64,000 nt of DNA, from positions 30,643,487 to 30,707,486 of the forward strand of contig OY783192.1 of NCBI GenBank assembly GCA_963678675.1, in the 5' to 3' direction. Source of the DNA: Xiphydria camelus. Its lineage: Eukaryota; Arthropoda; Insecta; Hymenoptera; Xiphydriidae. The translations under genes were made by a program, and so were the position numbers. Every line of letters begins with the position of its first letter. The first letter of the stretch is position 1. The notes under the pieces were generated by a model. That model had not been told where the DNA came from, did not search any database, and saw only the letters and a list, made by a program, of their open reading frames with translations. Positions 52,226-64,000 of the stretch are shown in pieces.

Positions 52226-55200
52226 ATGGAAGTGACTCGCACGAGTGAGTACTTTCATTATTTCACATAAATCACCGCTGCTTTTACACCCGCGATCGAT
52301 GTAAATCGCGCGGTCGAACTGTCTGAAGATCGGCGCAATGCAAACTACGCGCGCCTACGACTGTGGCCCTTTGGTAGGTTAGAGACTGGGCCACATGTCA
52401 AAATAAATAGTATCAACACTGCACTTTTCCTTGGAAATCCTGACGGAAAAGGAGTTGTCCTATGAGCGCAGGCGACTCGGTTTTTTTGAACGTATCTAAA
52501 AAAGTAATTGAGCGGATGTATTTTTTTTTCCGGGGCAATTTCTTATTCGCTTACATCTTTGTAGGTCACCATGCGTCGAACGCCGCTATTTACAATTTTT
52601 GTACTTTCTTTGTTTCTCCTCTGCGTACGCGTTGTTATTGAATAATATTACTTGTGCTATATTATTTAGGTTATGTTTAAGAGAGAGTATTGTAGGTATT
52701 GTACGATATATTTTTATAAAGCTTCATTTGCTTGACGCAAATAAAATGTAGCCTGGCTTTAATGCATTATGTTTGATCTCAAAAATGATTTGTAATTTGT
52801 GTTTTGCATTTAAATTATAATCCTATAAATATTATAAGTTGTAATGTTTTGAGATAAAAGTGTATAATAATTTTACAATTCCTTTCATAGTTTTGTTCTT
52901 TTTAATTACACTTCCTACACTTGTCTTTTCGTAATATAATATATCCACAAATATCAGAACGCATAAAAATATACAGAAAGAAAGACATTATTAATTCTTA
53001 TGCCTCTTTAAGTGGTAAGGGGTTTTCTATTTTGATCTCATTTACACACAATTCAAGACTGTTGTTTCTTTTTCTGTGTACTTTTCTCTGATTGTTGGGT
53101 CCATAAGAATACACACTAATAAATACTGTTTAATAATTGCTTGCATTTTAATTGTCTGTGTAAATACCATTATCAAGATATTGTCACTATCAATATCTAT
53201 ATACAAAGGAATTTATCACTCCGATCAGTTGGGATTATTTTACTAAGAATTTCTACTTAAGCCAATCTATTTAAAGATTCATAAAATGCAATTTCCTTTA
53301 TTTCTTAAAGTAGCTGTAATTTTATATAGATTTCCAGTCAGTCCTGCTAGAGTTAGATGAGGTTCTGAAGAATTCCACCTTCTTGGGAATCGATGGGGAG
53401 TTTACTGGACTGAATTCAGGGCCAGATGCCAGTGCTTTCGACACACCCGCCCAATATTATGCAAAAATTCGGTCTGGCTCCATGGATTTTCTTCTCGTAC
53501 AGTTTGGCCTTTCTGTCTTCACATATAACACCGAGACTAACAAGTGCGTACTTTCTCATCACTTTAATACATTTAAAATTTCTTGTAGATATAATAACAG
53601 GCCTCACAGTGTGTCCCTATTTACCCTAAAAGTGCTTTATTTTAGCACTGAACCCTAGAAGTACCCTAATATTGTAAAATATCCTTAAAAGCACCCTATT
53701 TTAAATAATAGGCATTTTGACTAGTTTGAAAATACATTACAAATTGTTATCATCTCTCTTTATTGCTATCTAATTAAACTTATTTCAGTAAAATAACGAA
53801 AATATATAAATGTTTAATATTAAAAATCTTAACTTCAAAAGTTGTCTTTTTAAAATGCGGCCATTTAATTAGAAACGATACGTGATTGGCTAACGGTTAA
53901 TGTGACGTTACATAATTGTAAACAAACAGTTCACAACAACTTTTAGGTTAGGTTTGCTTTAGAATCGTTTTGTTTTGAGATTATTATTGGCACTGCACAC
54001 CACTTGTAGTTCATTGTTTTTTAACAATTTGGTTTATTTTCAAAGAGAACAACTAATTCTGACAGCTGCTGCTTGACGTTCATTTGTGTTTACAATTATG
54101 TGACGTCAGAGGAATCACGTGATTAGAGAGGCCGCTAGCTTGTCGTTTTTGGCGCCTTTTTAGCTATTTAAATTTGTTCCTCGATTTTCAGTGAATATAT
54201 TGCTTATTTCATTAGAAATATTCATACAGCTTGTACAAAATTGTATAATAAACCATTTCTGGTAGTTTCTCAATAGTAGTCAAATAGGTAGCCTATTTGA
54301 ATGAGGATGTAAGGATACCCAGACAGCGTACGAGCTAAAAGAAGTCCTTAAGTTGTCTTCAAGACAGCTCATGTCCCATTTTCAGACGACTTTTAGATAT
54401 GACCCATCTTAAAGATATCTTTCAATGGTAAACATAATTCAAAAGTTGGTCATAAGACGTTTTAATGACGTCTTTTAGCTCTGTGCTATCTAGGATATTC
54501 TTACATTCATGAAGTTGAACTATTATTAACTGAGTTGATCTCATTTGTACTAATAGTATAAAGCACGATTTCATATTGTTACAGAATGTGTAATGTATAT
54601 TTTACATTTTTTACTAGTTTTTTTTATTATTAGAGTGTACCTGCAATATTTATTTTATATTCCTGTTAGATATACAAGTTATATTTAAACTAAACTGTAT
54701 TTAACTACTCTGTAGAAACTAAATTTAGCAGAAACTAAATCGATCTTATCTTTAGACCTGTTTGTATAATAGATATATGTTTTGAAAGATGATTATATAT
54801 TTTATTATTGGTCATGTACACTATTTTGTCCCTATTTCGAAAAAAATGTATCCTATTTCCCCTAAAATAAAATTTAGGGATGCTGTGAGGCCTCTAATAA
54901 AAACGATATACTTATATAGCTCATTGAAACGGAGATAAAATCCGTTTGAATGACATTTGAGTGCTATAGAGACTTTCGTGAGTTTCAATTGCGTACGTAT
55001 TCTAGGTATAGCGAGCGATCGTACAATTTCTACATATTTCCGCGGTCGTCGAATCGCGCAGCACCCGACGTACGTTTCATGTGTCAGGCGTCCTGCATAT
55101 CCTTCTTATCCAATCAAGAGTTTGACTTCAACAAACTTTTTAAATTGGGCATACCATATTTGACTAGTAGCGAGGAAAAGAAGCTCGCTAAGCGAATTAA

Positions 55201-57108
55201 AGAGCGTCAGAAAGCGAGAGAAGAGGGCATGGAATTAATTCCAGTCTCAGATGAGGATAAACCGCAGATCGAAGAAATTTGGTAAGGATGCTTCCAGTTT
55301 TAAACGACCGAATATCGAGCCGAACTGACCGTATATCTTCTGAAATATCCCATGACTTTATAGGACATTAATCTCTTCAGTTCCAGAATAAATGATTTCC
55401 TCACTTCCGACGCGGAAGAGCTCACGATTGACAGGTGCAACGCCTTCATCAGAAGAATTGTCCATCAAGAGGCAAGAATGAGGTGGCCCAATAAGATTAG
55501 GGTGGAAAATAAGACAGACGTTGGAGGGCAGTCATTGCTCATTCAGAGAACGGGTACGAAGCAGGAGGAGCAACAGAGGGAAGCGGAAAAACGAGAGAAA
55601 GAAAAATTGGAAATAAAAGATGCTGTTGGATTGAGCGCGTTGTTCAGAAAGATCGCTGACTCTGTTAGTGCTGTTTTTTTTTATCCTACGCCATTGTCAA
55701 GAAACTGATGCGAATAAATGAAATGCAATTGTTACTTGTTACAGGGTAAATCGATAGTAGGACACAACATGCTATTAGACCTGTGTCACATAGTGCATAA
55801 GTTTTTTGCACCACTACCAGAAAGTTACACGGAATTCAAATCTCTCGTTCACGGACTGTTTCCTAGGTAAGCAATGTGGTCTCGCAATTACCTAGTCGTA
55901 TAACCGATATTCTTACTTCGTAATTTGGCAAGTACATTTTCTTTTAATTTTTTTTTTCAGAATATTGGACACTAAAGTCATTTGTCAGTCGCCACAGTTT
56001 AGAGAAAGTATTCCATGTTCCATTTTGAATGTCCTCTTAGAAACCGTGAGCAAGGCGCCATTTTCATTACCGGAAGTGAATCCTGTAACGGAACGAAGTT
56101 ATACTTCTTCCACGGTGAAGTATCACGAAGCCGGATACGACGCTCACGTGACCGGGCTGTGTTTTATCGCATTGGCGAATCATCTTGGTAAGTTTGGCGT
56201 TTCTTTCAAATCATTAGATATCGCGTTATGGTAAAGCGAATCTAATGTGACTGAAAAATTGTGTTCAAGGTACTTTGCAAAAGCCTGAGATCTCTACGGT
56301 ACTTCCCGATTCGGCTCTCCTAAATCCATTTTTAAATAAGTAAGTAGCACTGCGCGGAATTGTTATCGCGCTAGATTTATATTTCGACTTGTAAATCAAC
56401 GCTTTCGTTTCTTTTGATCGTTTCAGGCTTCTCATATGGAGGTTGAAGGACTTTCCCTATATTGATTTAACGGGAAAAGATCGTAAGTATTCATCGTCAC
56501 ATTGTTAGCATAACGCGCACGCGATTTAACGTTTACCTTTGCTTCGTTTAATTACATCGATACACGCCCTAGATGATTATCAAAAGAAGCATGATGTACA
56601 TTCACTACAGAAGAACGGAATTCTCTCTTACACTCAATATATTATATCTATAATTTCTTTATTTTCCAGCAAATCCGAGCAGGGAACATGTTTTTCACAT
56701 CACATTTCCCAGGGAGTGGAGACTCAGCGATATATCCCAACTGTTCGATGTCTATGGTAAATTTGTAGCCAGTAATTTCAATAGTATTTGCATAGTGACG
56801 ACAGGAAATTGCACTTGAATTAGACTGAGCACTGTTGCGTATATGTATACGTCTATCTGCTTTGGTACTATTGATAAAATCGAAAGAATCCTCGAATTTC
56901 AGGAGGTGTTTACGTATCCTGGTTATCCGACACAACTGCCTACGTGGCTCTGCATCGGCGCGACCAAGCATCCAACGTCGTCAAGAAGATCAGGAAAATC
57001 GGAAACTTTACGCTACAAAAGTTCGCAGAGCATCAGGCGTCTTTGGAAGCTAACAAGTCCGGTTTCGAACACGGAGAGCGTAAAAGAAAATTGTCATCTT
57101 TCGAGTGA
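52226..57108 (+). CDS. PARN: Poly(A)-specific ribonuclease PARN
   Basis: Ten exons: 52226-52244, 53330-53543, 55006-55281, 55381-55663, 55745-55866, 55961-56187, 56270-56339, 56427-56482, 56670-56756 and 56903-57108. All phases match, giving 519 aa. The tiny first exon gives MEVTRT and joins NFQSVLLELDEVL. The DEDD-type 3' exonuclease core is complete: Asp and Glu in FLGIDGEFTG, Asp in GHNMLLDLCH, His and the last Asp in HEAGYDAHVTGLCF. A charged segment around residues 190-245 occupies the position of the R3H insertion. The C-terminal RRM-like part (HVFHITFPREW, GGVYVSWLSDTTAYV) follows. It removes poly(A) tails from mRNAs and trims small non-coding RNAs. The TGA at 57106 overlaps a good donor (CGA|GTGAGT at 57104), so an alternative longer C-terminus is possible. 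Human PARN is about 120 residues longer. Confidence 0.94.
53598..54893. mobile_element. Non-autonomous hAT-like element in PARN intron 2, 1.3 kb
   Basis: The left end CAGGCCTCACAGTGTGTCCC and the right-end reverse complement AGGCCTCACAGCATCCCTAA form terminal inverted repeats. The 8-bp flanks ATAATAAC and CTAATAAA agree at six positions. The interior is AT-rich and non-coding, apart from a nested MITE at 54318-54494. It accounts for most of PARN's longest intron. Confidence 0.75.
54318..54494. mobile_element. Nested MITE with CCCAGAYAGC ends
   Basis: About 177 bp, beginning CCCAGACAGCGTACGAGCT; the right-end reverse complement is CCTAGATAGCACAGAGCT. Inner arms share GCTAAAAGA and AAAGACGTC/GACGACTTTT-type motifs. 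Terminal sequence resembles the larger element at 41768-42723. Confidence 0.7.
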
Positions 57109-57174
57109 GTACAATTTAACAAATATCTGCGCGCGCGGGGATGGAATGGAATCCGAACTAATATCTGACACCCC

Positions 57175-57619
57175 GAATAGGGAACTTGCATAAAATTTTA
57201 TTTTGTATGAAACACAGCAAACATAATAGTTAAAGTTATTCAAAACACAGTACCAATAGTAAAAACTTGATAAAAAAAACTTCTACCCCAAAAACATTAC
57301 TTTAAAAGTAGCATGGCCACGTCTCCCCAGTGAAACTCCGCGTTATGGGCGGCACTAGTTACCATGTATAGTGACGTCACTGTACATGGTAACGGTCCGC
57401 CTGCAGGCCTTCTAGTATATCTATATCTAGGATAGTGACGTCACGGCACGGCGTGCCGCTCGACCGGCTGTTTCAAGTGGGCGGGATTTATCGCAAACTT
57501 TATTAATTTCTTACGGCTTAATTTCGCGTCAGAAAAAAAAATAAAAAAACACGTCCCACATTTTTTTACATGTTCAATCCATTTATGATGTTAAAAAAAT
57601 ATGTGCAAGTCCCCTATTC
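57175..57619. mobile_element. Non-autonomous element just downstream of PARN, 445 bp
   Basis: The left end GAATAGGGAACTTGCATA and the right-end reverse complement GAATAGGGGACTTGCACATA are inverted repeats. The interior is non-coding and includes an internal palindrome (57358-57393) and two copies of ATAGTGACGTCAC. It begins 67 bp after the PARN stop, so it probably lies in the 3' UTR, where AATAAA-like sequences (near 57538) could supply the poly(A) signal. Confidence 0.7.
57358..57393. repeat. Palindrome centred on a TGACGTCA site
   Basis: The left half GTTACCATGTATAGTGAC pairs with GTCACTGTACATGGTAAC, with the 8-bp cyclic-AMP response element consensus TGACGTCA at its centre. A second TGACGTCA follows about 62 bp downstream. 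Confidence 0.8.
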
Positions 57620-60600
57620 CTTCGCGCTTTAATTTAGCGTTTACTGGATATAGCGTACTGTATCCACCCTCTCTCTCTCTCTCGTTTTCATCGACATTGA
57701 CATTGCGCGTGAGTTGTTCTTCGCACGAGACGTCGGTTCGAACCTTTCCCTAGGATTGACTCGGCCGCGGCGCACAGGCGCGCCCAATCGCGCTCATTAC
57801 GGTACAAACAAGCCGCGTTGCCCACGTGCGAATAAAACCAATAGCACGCGAGTATTAGGGCTTGATTAGAATAATGCAACATGCCTCGGATAACGTGCCG
57901 TGCCGCTCGCTCCACGACTGGAATGCAAATGCACGCGTATGAGTCAGTCGATCCGACACGCGGACGGATAGCGGAAAAGTCGTCGGGAGAAAAATTGTTT
58001 AATTAATTGCGGGATAAGTCTGACAGTTACGGCATTCTTAAGGTTTTCTGTACGCGGTCTCCTTCGCGCGTGTTTCGCGGAGCCCCGCTTGAGTGAAACC
58101 TCTCGATTAGTGCCGGTTTCGACGAATAATGAAAGTGTCTTCTCGTGCTCCAAGTCGTATTCCGGTGCGAGTAAATGATCGAGTCGTTGATAATGAAAGT
58201 ATCGCTCGGATGATTATCGTTCGGTGATGGAAGCGTGTGGCGAAACGGGAAGTGTAAAGGCAAGCTTGCTGTCCGCGGTTGATGCTCGTTGGTTGATGGA
58301 AGGTCTCTAGTCGTATGTCACTGATAGAACTACTGCAGATCTTCCAGCAATTAATGAGCAGTTTTCCGGTGGCGGCAGACATCAGATGAAGCATGCCCAG
58401 AAGGGTAGAGGAACTTAAAGGGACGGATATGACGCGAAGAGAGTCAAAATTTGACAATGAGGAATTTCATGAAGTTAGGAAATTTTCTTCCTTTCTGCAA
58501 TCTTACACGAAAACTTTGTAGAAGAGATAAAACCGAGGGACTTGGATTACAGGAACTACCGTTTAAGGGAATAAAATATGATTAATGCGATGGGATTTTG
58601 AGACAGCCGATCGTTGCATTCGTTGCATTCGTTGATGCCATCGATTCTCGTCACCGATTTAGCCGATCTAGACAGCTGTCTTGAATTCTCTCGATGAATT
58701 TCTCCGCAACGGAGGGTAGGCCGCGAGATGCGCGCAAACTACAAAAAGAACGAACACGATGACTGCTACGTTAAAGCGAAATACAGTTATATATGCAAAT
58801 ACGCACAGTACGTCGTACGCGCCCGCACGAGTTAGCGGCAACACTAACGTTGTTTATTCTCGTCTGTATTTGGTGCTTTGACCGTAGGGCTAGCGCGGAG
58901 CTGTATACACGTATAAAATTATGTGATTAACCCCAGAACGAACGGGCGGCTTTGAGCTTTCGCAATTTCAGCCCCACTCATCCGATACTGGAGTGGAAAG
59001 AGTTTTAAATTACCCCCGATCTACTTCGGCCGGTTATCAATCAACCGCTACAGTGAAAGCCATCGCGCTGATCAATTTAACATCTCGAACGATGCATTAA
59101 ATTTCAAAGATCAGATGCGATCCTATCGGTTCGCCTCTAATTATCTGCATAGGAAACCGAAATTAATTCCAATAAAGAAGACCAAGAATCAGCTTTACGT
59201 AGTACGTAATACTACGCGCATCGTACTCGCATTGCGACGCAATTCCTACCCTATTTATCTTTCAAATTTCAATTCAGACAAAAAGCTGATCGATCGACTG
59301 CCCCGCATCGCGGTTTACAAACGTCGAGGGCAACTAATAAATGTGCATTCAGAGCTTTTTTAAAATCGATCTCATCGTTTGGGATGCACGGGGACGGTAG
59401 ACGTACGACACAGTGGTGATCGTTAATGGTCGGCAGGGCGAAGTCTAACTCGAAGTAGAAAAAGACATATTTATCGACCGCTCCCCAGTCGCATCCAATC
59501 GCTCGGCTTTTTCTTGCCCGAGTTAGACTTTCCGAACAACTTCATCTTGCAACCATCAATGATTAGTATACCGTGAAAGACACGGTGCATGCGCACACTG
59601 CCGCGCGTCTCTGTACAACGCAGGGTGAACGTACACACGCACATATATATACAGCCAACCATAAATCGGAGCCCCGACTGTGCTGTCAATTAACAACGAA
59701 GGTGAAACGGTGCACTCGTCGATAACGACTTGCGATTATTACCCTCTCCTTTTGTGTCGGTATTGATGCGATCCCTAAATCAAATAGATCTTTCGACGAA
59801 AATGGTAAAAATTGCGAGGTACCGCGCGTCGATGGGCCAAGTAAAAGCGAATTCAGGTAGCGCCGGCTGCGTTGGTCCCTGAGAGATGCCCTCGCCGATC
59901 GATAGATCCGATAGAGCTGTTTAGAAAATGAGTCGCATAAGATCCAACTGCGCGGGATTGAGAAAAATCGCACGAGAATTGAATACCTTTTAGTGAGCTC
60001 CTTCCTTCCGTCAGCGTCGTACGTGCCCGAATTATGGAATCGTAGAGCGTACTCCTCGCGATGATGATGACGTCGCTTGCCTTAGTGTTTAATTGGTGCA
60101 GTGTACGGAGCGTGTACTTCGTTAGTACGAAAGGCGCGTCAAAGTTGTACAGTACTACTGTTCATTACACTGGTTGTGTATGTTTGAAAATAAAAATAGC
60201 TTCAAGTTACATACGAAACGGATGAACTACTTCTACAATTTTTGTTCCATCTACGAACATCTTCGCGTATGATCATTAACGGACGCCTATCGTTCCAGAA
60301 GGTGGCAATACATTTGTTGAAAGCCTGGATAAGTCGCGTAGCTATACGATTTTAAATTAGTGACGTCATTGGAGACCGATTTTTTATAGTTCGTTACACG
60401 TTTGAAGCGGAATTGAGTAGAAACTCCCTTGCGATTAATTGAAGCGAGAAAAGCTGAGCAATTGAGAATGGTGCGGTCGAATAAAAGTAGGAGGATGAGA
60501 GGGGTGATGGGAAGATGATGCTGGAGGAGGTTCATTATACGTTAGCAATGAAATGAAATAGAGGCTCCCTTGCCTATACGCGAGAGAGATATGTAGGCAG

Positions 60601-61020
60601 AAGAAAAGGATACGAACGGATGATACGCATGTTAGGTGTTAGGCGACTTTTAATTGTAAATTTCACTTGCAGCTGGGATTATGTCGATTACGTCCAATTC
60701 TACGCAATTGTCCTCTTCGCCTTCATCAGTTATTATCTGGAGCACCAGTTCTCGCCGCGCTGACTGTGAACTACAGAACGGTGTCCCTTCTCTCTTTATT
60801 AATCCTGCAGAAAACTTTACGATTTTACTCAATATGACTGGGATCAAATGTCCAACGCCATTGTTTAATGCTAACAGAGAATAAAAATTGGAATTGTAGA
60901 CTCAAGGATATCCAAAAAGATCAGAAAATTCGAGGGCCAAGATTTGGTCCTGATGAATTTCCTGCCGTGATAATTTTTTTAACTTCCTGACTGATGCGCT
61001 CCGCGCGATATCTACTCTAT
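57620..61020. other. Non-coding stretch, 3.4 kb
   Basis: No gene recognised. A short (TC)n tract lies at about 57668-57684. CpG-rich segments near 57700-58000 and 58650-58900 could be regulatory. The open frames are short and overlap on both strands. Confidence 0.4.
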
Positions 61021-61227
61021 AAGGCTAAGCTTACTCGCCAGGAAAGAAACTTCAATCATTATTATCTCATTATCACAATGAACTTTTGGCCTACCTTGAC
61101 ATAAGACTCTGTTGTAGATAAGAATGTAATCTTCAAAAAAGTATTATATAAATATAAGCCAAAAGCCCATAGATAATGAGATAAAATAGTGATTAAAGTT
61201 TCTTTCCTGGCGAGTAAATTTAGCCTT
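61021..61227. mobile_element. MITE (copy 2 of the Ube3a-intron family)
   Basis: A 207 bp element with ends AAGGCTAAGCTTACTCGCCA and its near-perfect complement GGCGAGTAAATTTAGCCTT, flanked by TATA on both sides. Internal GTAATCTTCAAAAAAGTATT is identical in the copy at 18167-18369. Its TIRs match each other better than those of the other copy, so it looks younger. Confidence 0.88.
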
Positions 61228-62076
61228 ATATGATATACTCATACCCATGCCATTTTTCTATATAAATGAGTAATGTTACGAAAAATAAAAAGATCTATGC
61301 AGATTTTAGAAGTGTCCCTCTTGCTTAAAAGAATCTATAGAAACTAATCGATATCTTGAAGTCCATCAAAACATGAAAGTTGAACTTCGATCGATTTCTA
61401 TACGTGTTTTGAACACTTCGATAGATTTTAATAGATTTTTTAACACAAGGCCAGCTTCAACTGCGATTTCATCTTATATCCATCTGACCGTAGCGTGTCC
61501 GTTTTTCTCTCGGTTCGTTATTGCAGTTAGGCGCTGCACTATTTTCTCCGTGCGGGGGTGCACGTGCTGTAATGCATATAATGCGCTCTTGTCACATACG
61601 AGTACGTATGCTATTTATACGCGAGTATCGTTCTCGGCAGTGTGCCTACGTACTCACAAGTTGTTGGTACTCGACTACGCCCTCGGGATTACTCGTAATG
61701 AGTTCTACACGTTCCGACTTCTTTTTCGCTCCTGCTTCGTGGAGTCTCTCCCATTTGCACGGAATACGGCAAAAAAGCTTCGCGGGCAACGCTACACGCC
61801 GTGCGTGATCTGTCCACGCGATTGCAAATATACTCGAATGATTATACTCGTGGAAATGAGTCACGTAAATCATTCGTAGAAAGCGGTACTTTGTGTTATA
61901 ATTTCGAAGATTATAGACGTTGAATCGATGTCTCGAAGTGAACATACAGGGTGTAATGGCTAAGAAGACGAAACAGGAAAAGCCTTATTCTGGTTAGTTT
62001 TAGTACACTGATCAATAAACATGACTTTCTACGATCCTTGTTGAAAAGATCCCATAGATTTTCATAGACAGTTTCT
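61228..62076. other. Non-coding stretch; an open frame of 168 codons judged spurious
   Basis: A plus-strand frame at 61373-61879 has no recognisable domain and overlaps a minus-strand open frame. It is cysteine-rich and has no family resemblance I can name. Confidence 0.35.
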
Positions 62077-62374
62077 ATACGGGGAAAATATTCCATTTGA
62101 AATTACGATGCCAGCTACTTCATGCCAGCATCTTATGACCGAACCAAACCGACGATATGAAACATTCTACATAACTTCTCTGATTAATTGCTGTAGACAT
62201 ATTTTTGTTTTAGATGCTAGGTACCATGCAATTTTACGATGCTAGCATCTAGGAAAAAATATGTTCACATAACAGTTATTGAGAGAAGTTATGTAGAATG
62301 TTTCATATTGCCAGCATGGTCCGGCCAGAAGATGCTAGCATCGTAATTTGAAATGGTATTTTTTCTCCGTGTAT
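62077..62374. mobile_element. Foldback MITE, about 298 bp
   Basis: Outer inverted repeats ATACGGGGAAAATATTCC / ATACACGGAGAAAAAATACC continue into CATTTGAAATTACGATG on both sides. An inner pair contains GAAACATTCTACATAACTTC. GATGCTAGCATC-type 12-bp motifs recur at least three times inside. Non-coding. Confidence 0.8.
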
Positions 62375-64000
62375 GGAAATCTGATGTGTTTTTGTCACAG
62401 CATTCCAAGTATCAACCAGTAAAGTTTGAGAAGGACAAATAGGAATTCATTGGATTCTATGTATATCTGAGATGATTCAGTTCTTCGCGCGCGAACGAGA
62501 TCCAGTCTTCTCGTCTTGATCAAATCAAAGCCGGACGTACATATCCGCCCCTTCGCACTTCTCATCTTCGCGTCGCACATCTATGGTGACGCGCCTCGCT
62601 GCTGTAATGCGACCAGACGTAATCCCATCCGCGGGGCAAGTGGAAAAAAAATATAGGATATATATACGGAGAACGATAAGAGGGATTAGCAGTTACAATT
62701 ACTGGCCGAAGGAGTTACGAGTTACAGACGTAGTAATTGGTTGGCACGTGGGCGCCTCGTTAATACTCGCGCCGCAGTGTTGCTCGAGAATCTCGGCCCA
62801 TGCGTCTTCTGGGATCGCCCGTTCGCTCGGCAATGCATTCGAGACGCGCGGAAACGTACCTGGGAAGAGTTGCGTTCAGCCGCGGTTGGGGAGCGTTTCT
62901 CGGCGGTCCACGAAAGTCCGCGATTCCTGTAGGATGATAACGCGACAAAGTCGGTGTTCGTTCCTTCGCCGAGGAAGAATTATCGTCGATACGACGATGG
63001 AAATCAAAGCAGCGATGTCATTGCACCGACTGCAGTTATGGCTTTTATTGAAATACTGCAGCGATGGTATATCTTACGGTACAACTGGTACCTCTTGCAT
63101 TTTTCCACCATCGGTAGAAATCTTCTCCCTTCACCTCCCACCCTTCCATCCTCGCGTAATATTTCCCCGGCCTCATCCCGACTGCAACTCTCTCCATAAA
63201 TACCCCGCACCCCGTGTCGTATCTCAGGCTGAGTGCTACTCGCGAGCAAAAAAAATCGCACAGCCCCTCCAGCGCGAAACTCTCGCCGCACCGCTGCTGC
63301 AGTCGATGCCGTGCGAACAAAAGCCGAGAGGGAACCGGACCCGGCGCAGCGGTGCGGCAGCGGCGTCTTCTCGAGGCAACGTTCTTCCGAGCGTTAAATG
63401 TGCCTATCGACGGCCCGGACTCGCTCACCCATTTCCATAAGCGCAATTACTTCTGGCCGAAGCAGCGAAACGCGGGGATAAGGCCCTCTGGCACTCGAGG
63501 ACAGATTTATAGCCGCGCGCCACGGCCGGCCAGAAGAGTGACGAGAAATTAATGTTGGCACTGCGATGCTCCTGGCTACCCGCTGCTACGAGGATGTTTT
63601 CCCCGCGCATCCCGACTGCTCCTCTCCTCTGCAGCTTCCCTCTTTCCTCCCTGCTCTGCCTCGCGCGGCCGTCCTGTGGTGGCGGCTTGCAAAAATCGCC
63701 TAATTTACTGTCTACTGGCGATAGGATAAGGAGCGCCTGCTCGCTCGTTTCGCCTCCGGGATGAAGAAGAATTCTAGAGGCGCGCGCGCTCTCGCGCGTT
63801 CCTCCGGAGACGCGGTTCTCCTCGCGCGGAAGGCTGCGGGAGCGCGCGCTCGCTCTCCCGCGCGGAGATCATCGCTCGAGATCGCGGCGTACCCTGGAAA
63901 AGGCAGAAAACTCGTTGCTGGAAGGGAAAAGGGACGAAGCAACGAATTCTCGAGGCGGTATAAGCGCTGCTCGCGGAAGGAGCGGGTAATAGTCGGTTCC
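62375..64000. other. CpG-rich region at the right edge, no gene assigned
   Basis: GC-rich, with long overlapping open frames on both strands (the longest is about 285 codons at 62583-63440, plus). The pattern is typical of a promoter/5' UTR CpG-rich region rather than a conserved protein. It may be the promoter of a gene to the right. Confidence 0.35.

Noticed and set aside
57668..57684. Short (TC)n tract as a regulatory GAGA-type element
   Set aside because: A simple repeat of only about 17 bases. Nothing else supports a regulatory role.
61373..61879. A plus-strand open frame of 168 codons
   Set aside because: No family resemblance, scattered cysteines without a pattern, and an open frame on the opposite strand over the same bases.
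62583..63440. A plus-strand open frame of 285 codons near the right edge
   Set aside because: Overlaps equally long open frames on the minus strand in GC-rich DNA. Its composition (Arg, Ser, Pro, Cys) is not like a conserved protein and no motif was seen.

Overview
This is a nuclear genomic window from an insect, most likely a hymenopteran and plausibly an ant. The evidence is short-intron animal genes whose proteins look insect-like, a PARN gene (as far as I recall absent from Drosophila), and a dense mixture of small inverted-repeat DNA transposons and relics of mariner, hAT, PIF/Harbinger and piggyBac-type elements. Species assignment is inference. No bacterial, CRISPR or viral features were found.

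Gene layout. The first coding exon of a probable CrebA/CREB3-like transcription factor lies on the minus strand at 9705-9770, with the rest of the gene to the left of the window. A three-exon, GPI-anchored Ly6/uPAR-type protein lies on the plus strand (13676-14706). It converges on a complete 12-exon Ube3a HECT ubiquitin ligase gene (minus, 16069-21635). A histone H4K20 methyltransferase of the Suv4-20/KMT5B family follows (minus, 33516-38042, 8 exons). A FASTKD-type mitochondrial RNA-regulator gene (minus, 46206-50540, 7 exons) is arranged head-to-head with a PARN deadenylase gene (plus, 52226-57108, 10 exons). I reconstructed the exons from splice sites and reading-frame phase. Each complete model gives a coding length divisible by three and keeps its family's key residues.

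Mobile DNA fills much of the rest. A 3.5 kb PIF/Harbinger element (22536-26045) has an apparently intact transposase and a companion Myb/MADF-type protein broken by one frameshift. It abuts a compound foldback (26046-27308) carrying a tRNA-like segment. A 4.2 kb hAT element (41206-45382) holds a decayed transposase split by a second element, and that element contains a 5S rRNA-like segment. A mariner relic with its own foldback insertion sits in a FASTKD intron, and a 1.3 kb element with a nested MITE sits in PARN intron 2. About twenty further MITEs and foldbacks are scattered around, several belonging to families with two copies in the window.

The 1.7 kb between the divergent FASTKD and PARN genes holds four inverted-repeat elements, one a near-perfect 316 bp palindrome. 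The stretches at 27.8-33.5, 38.1-41.2 and 57.6-64 kb show no gene I can support.
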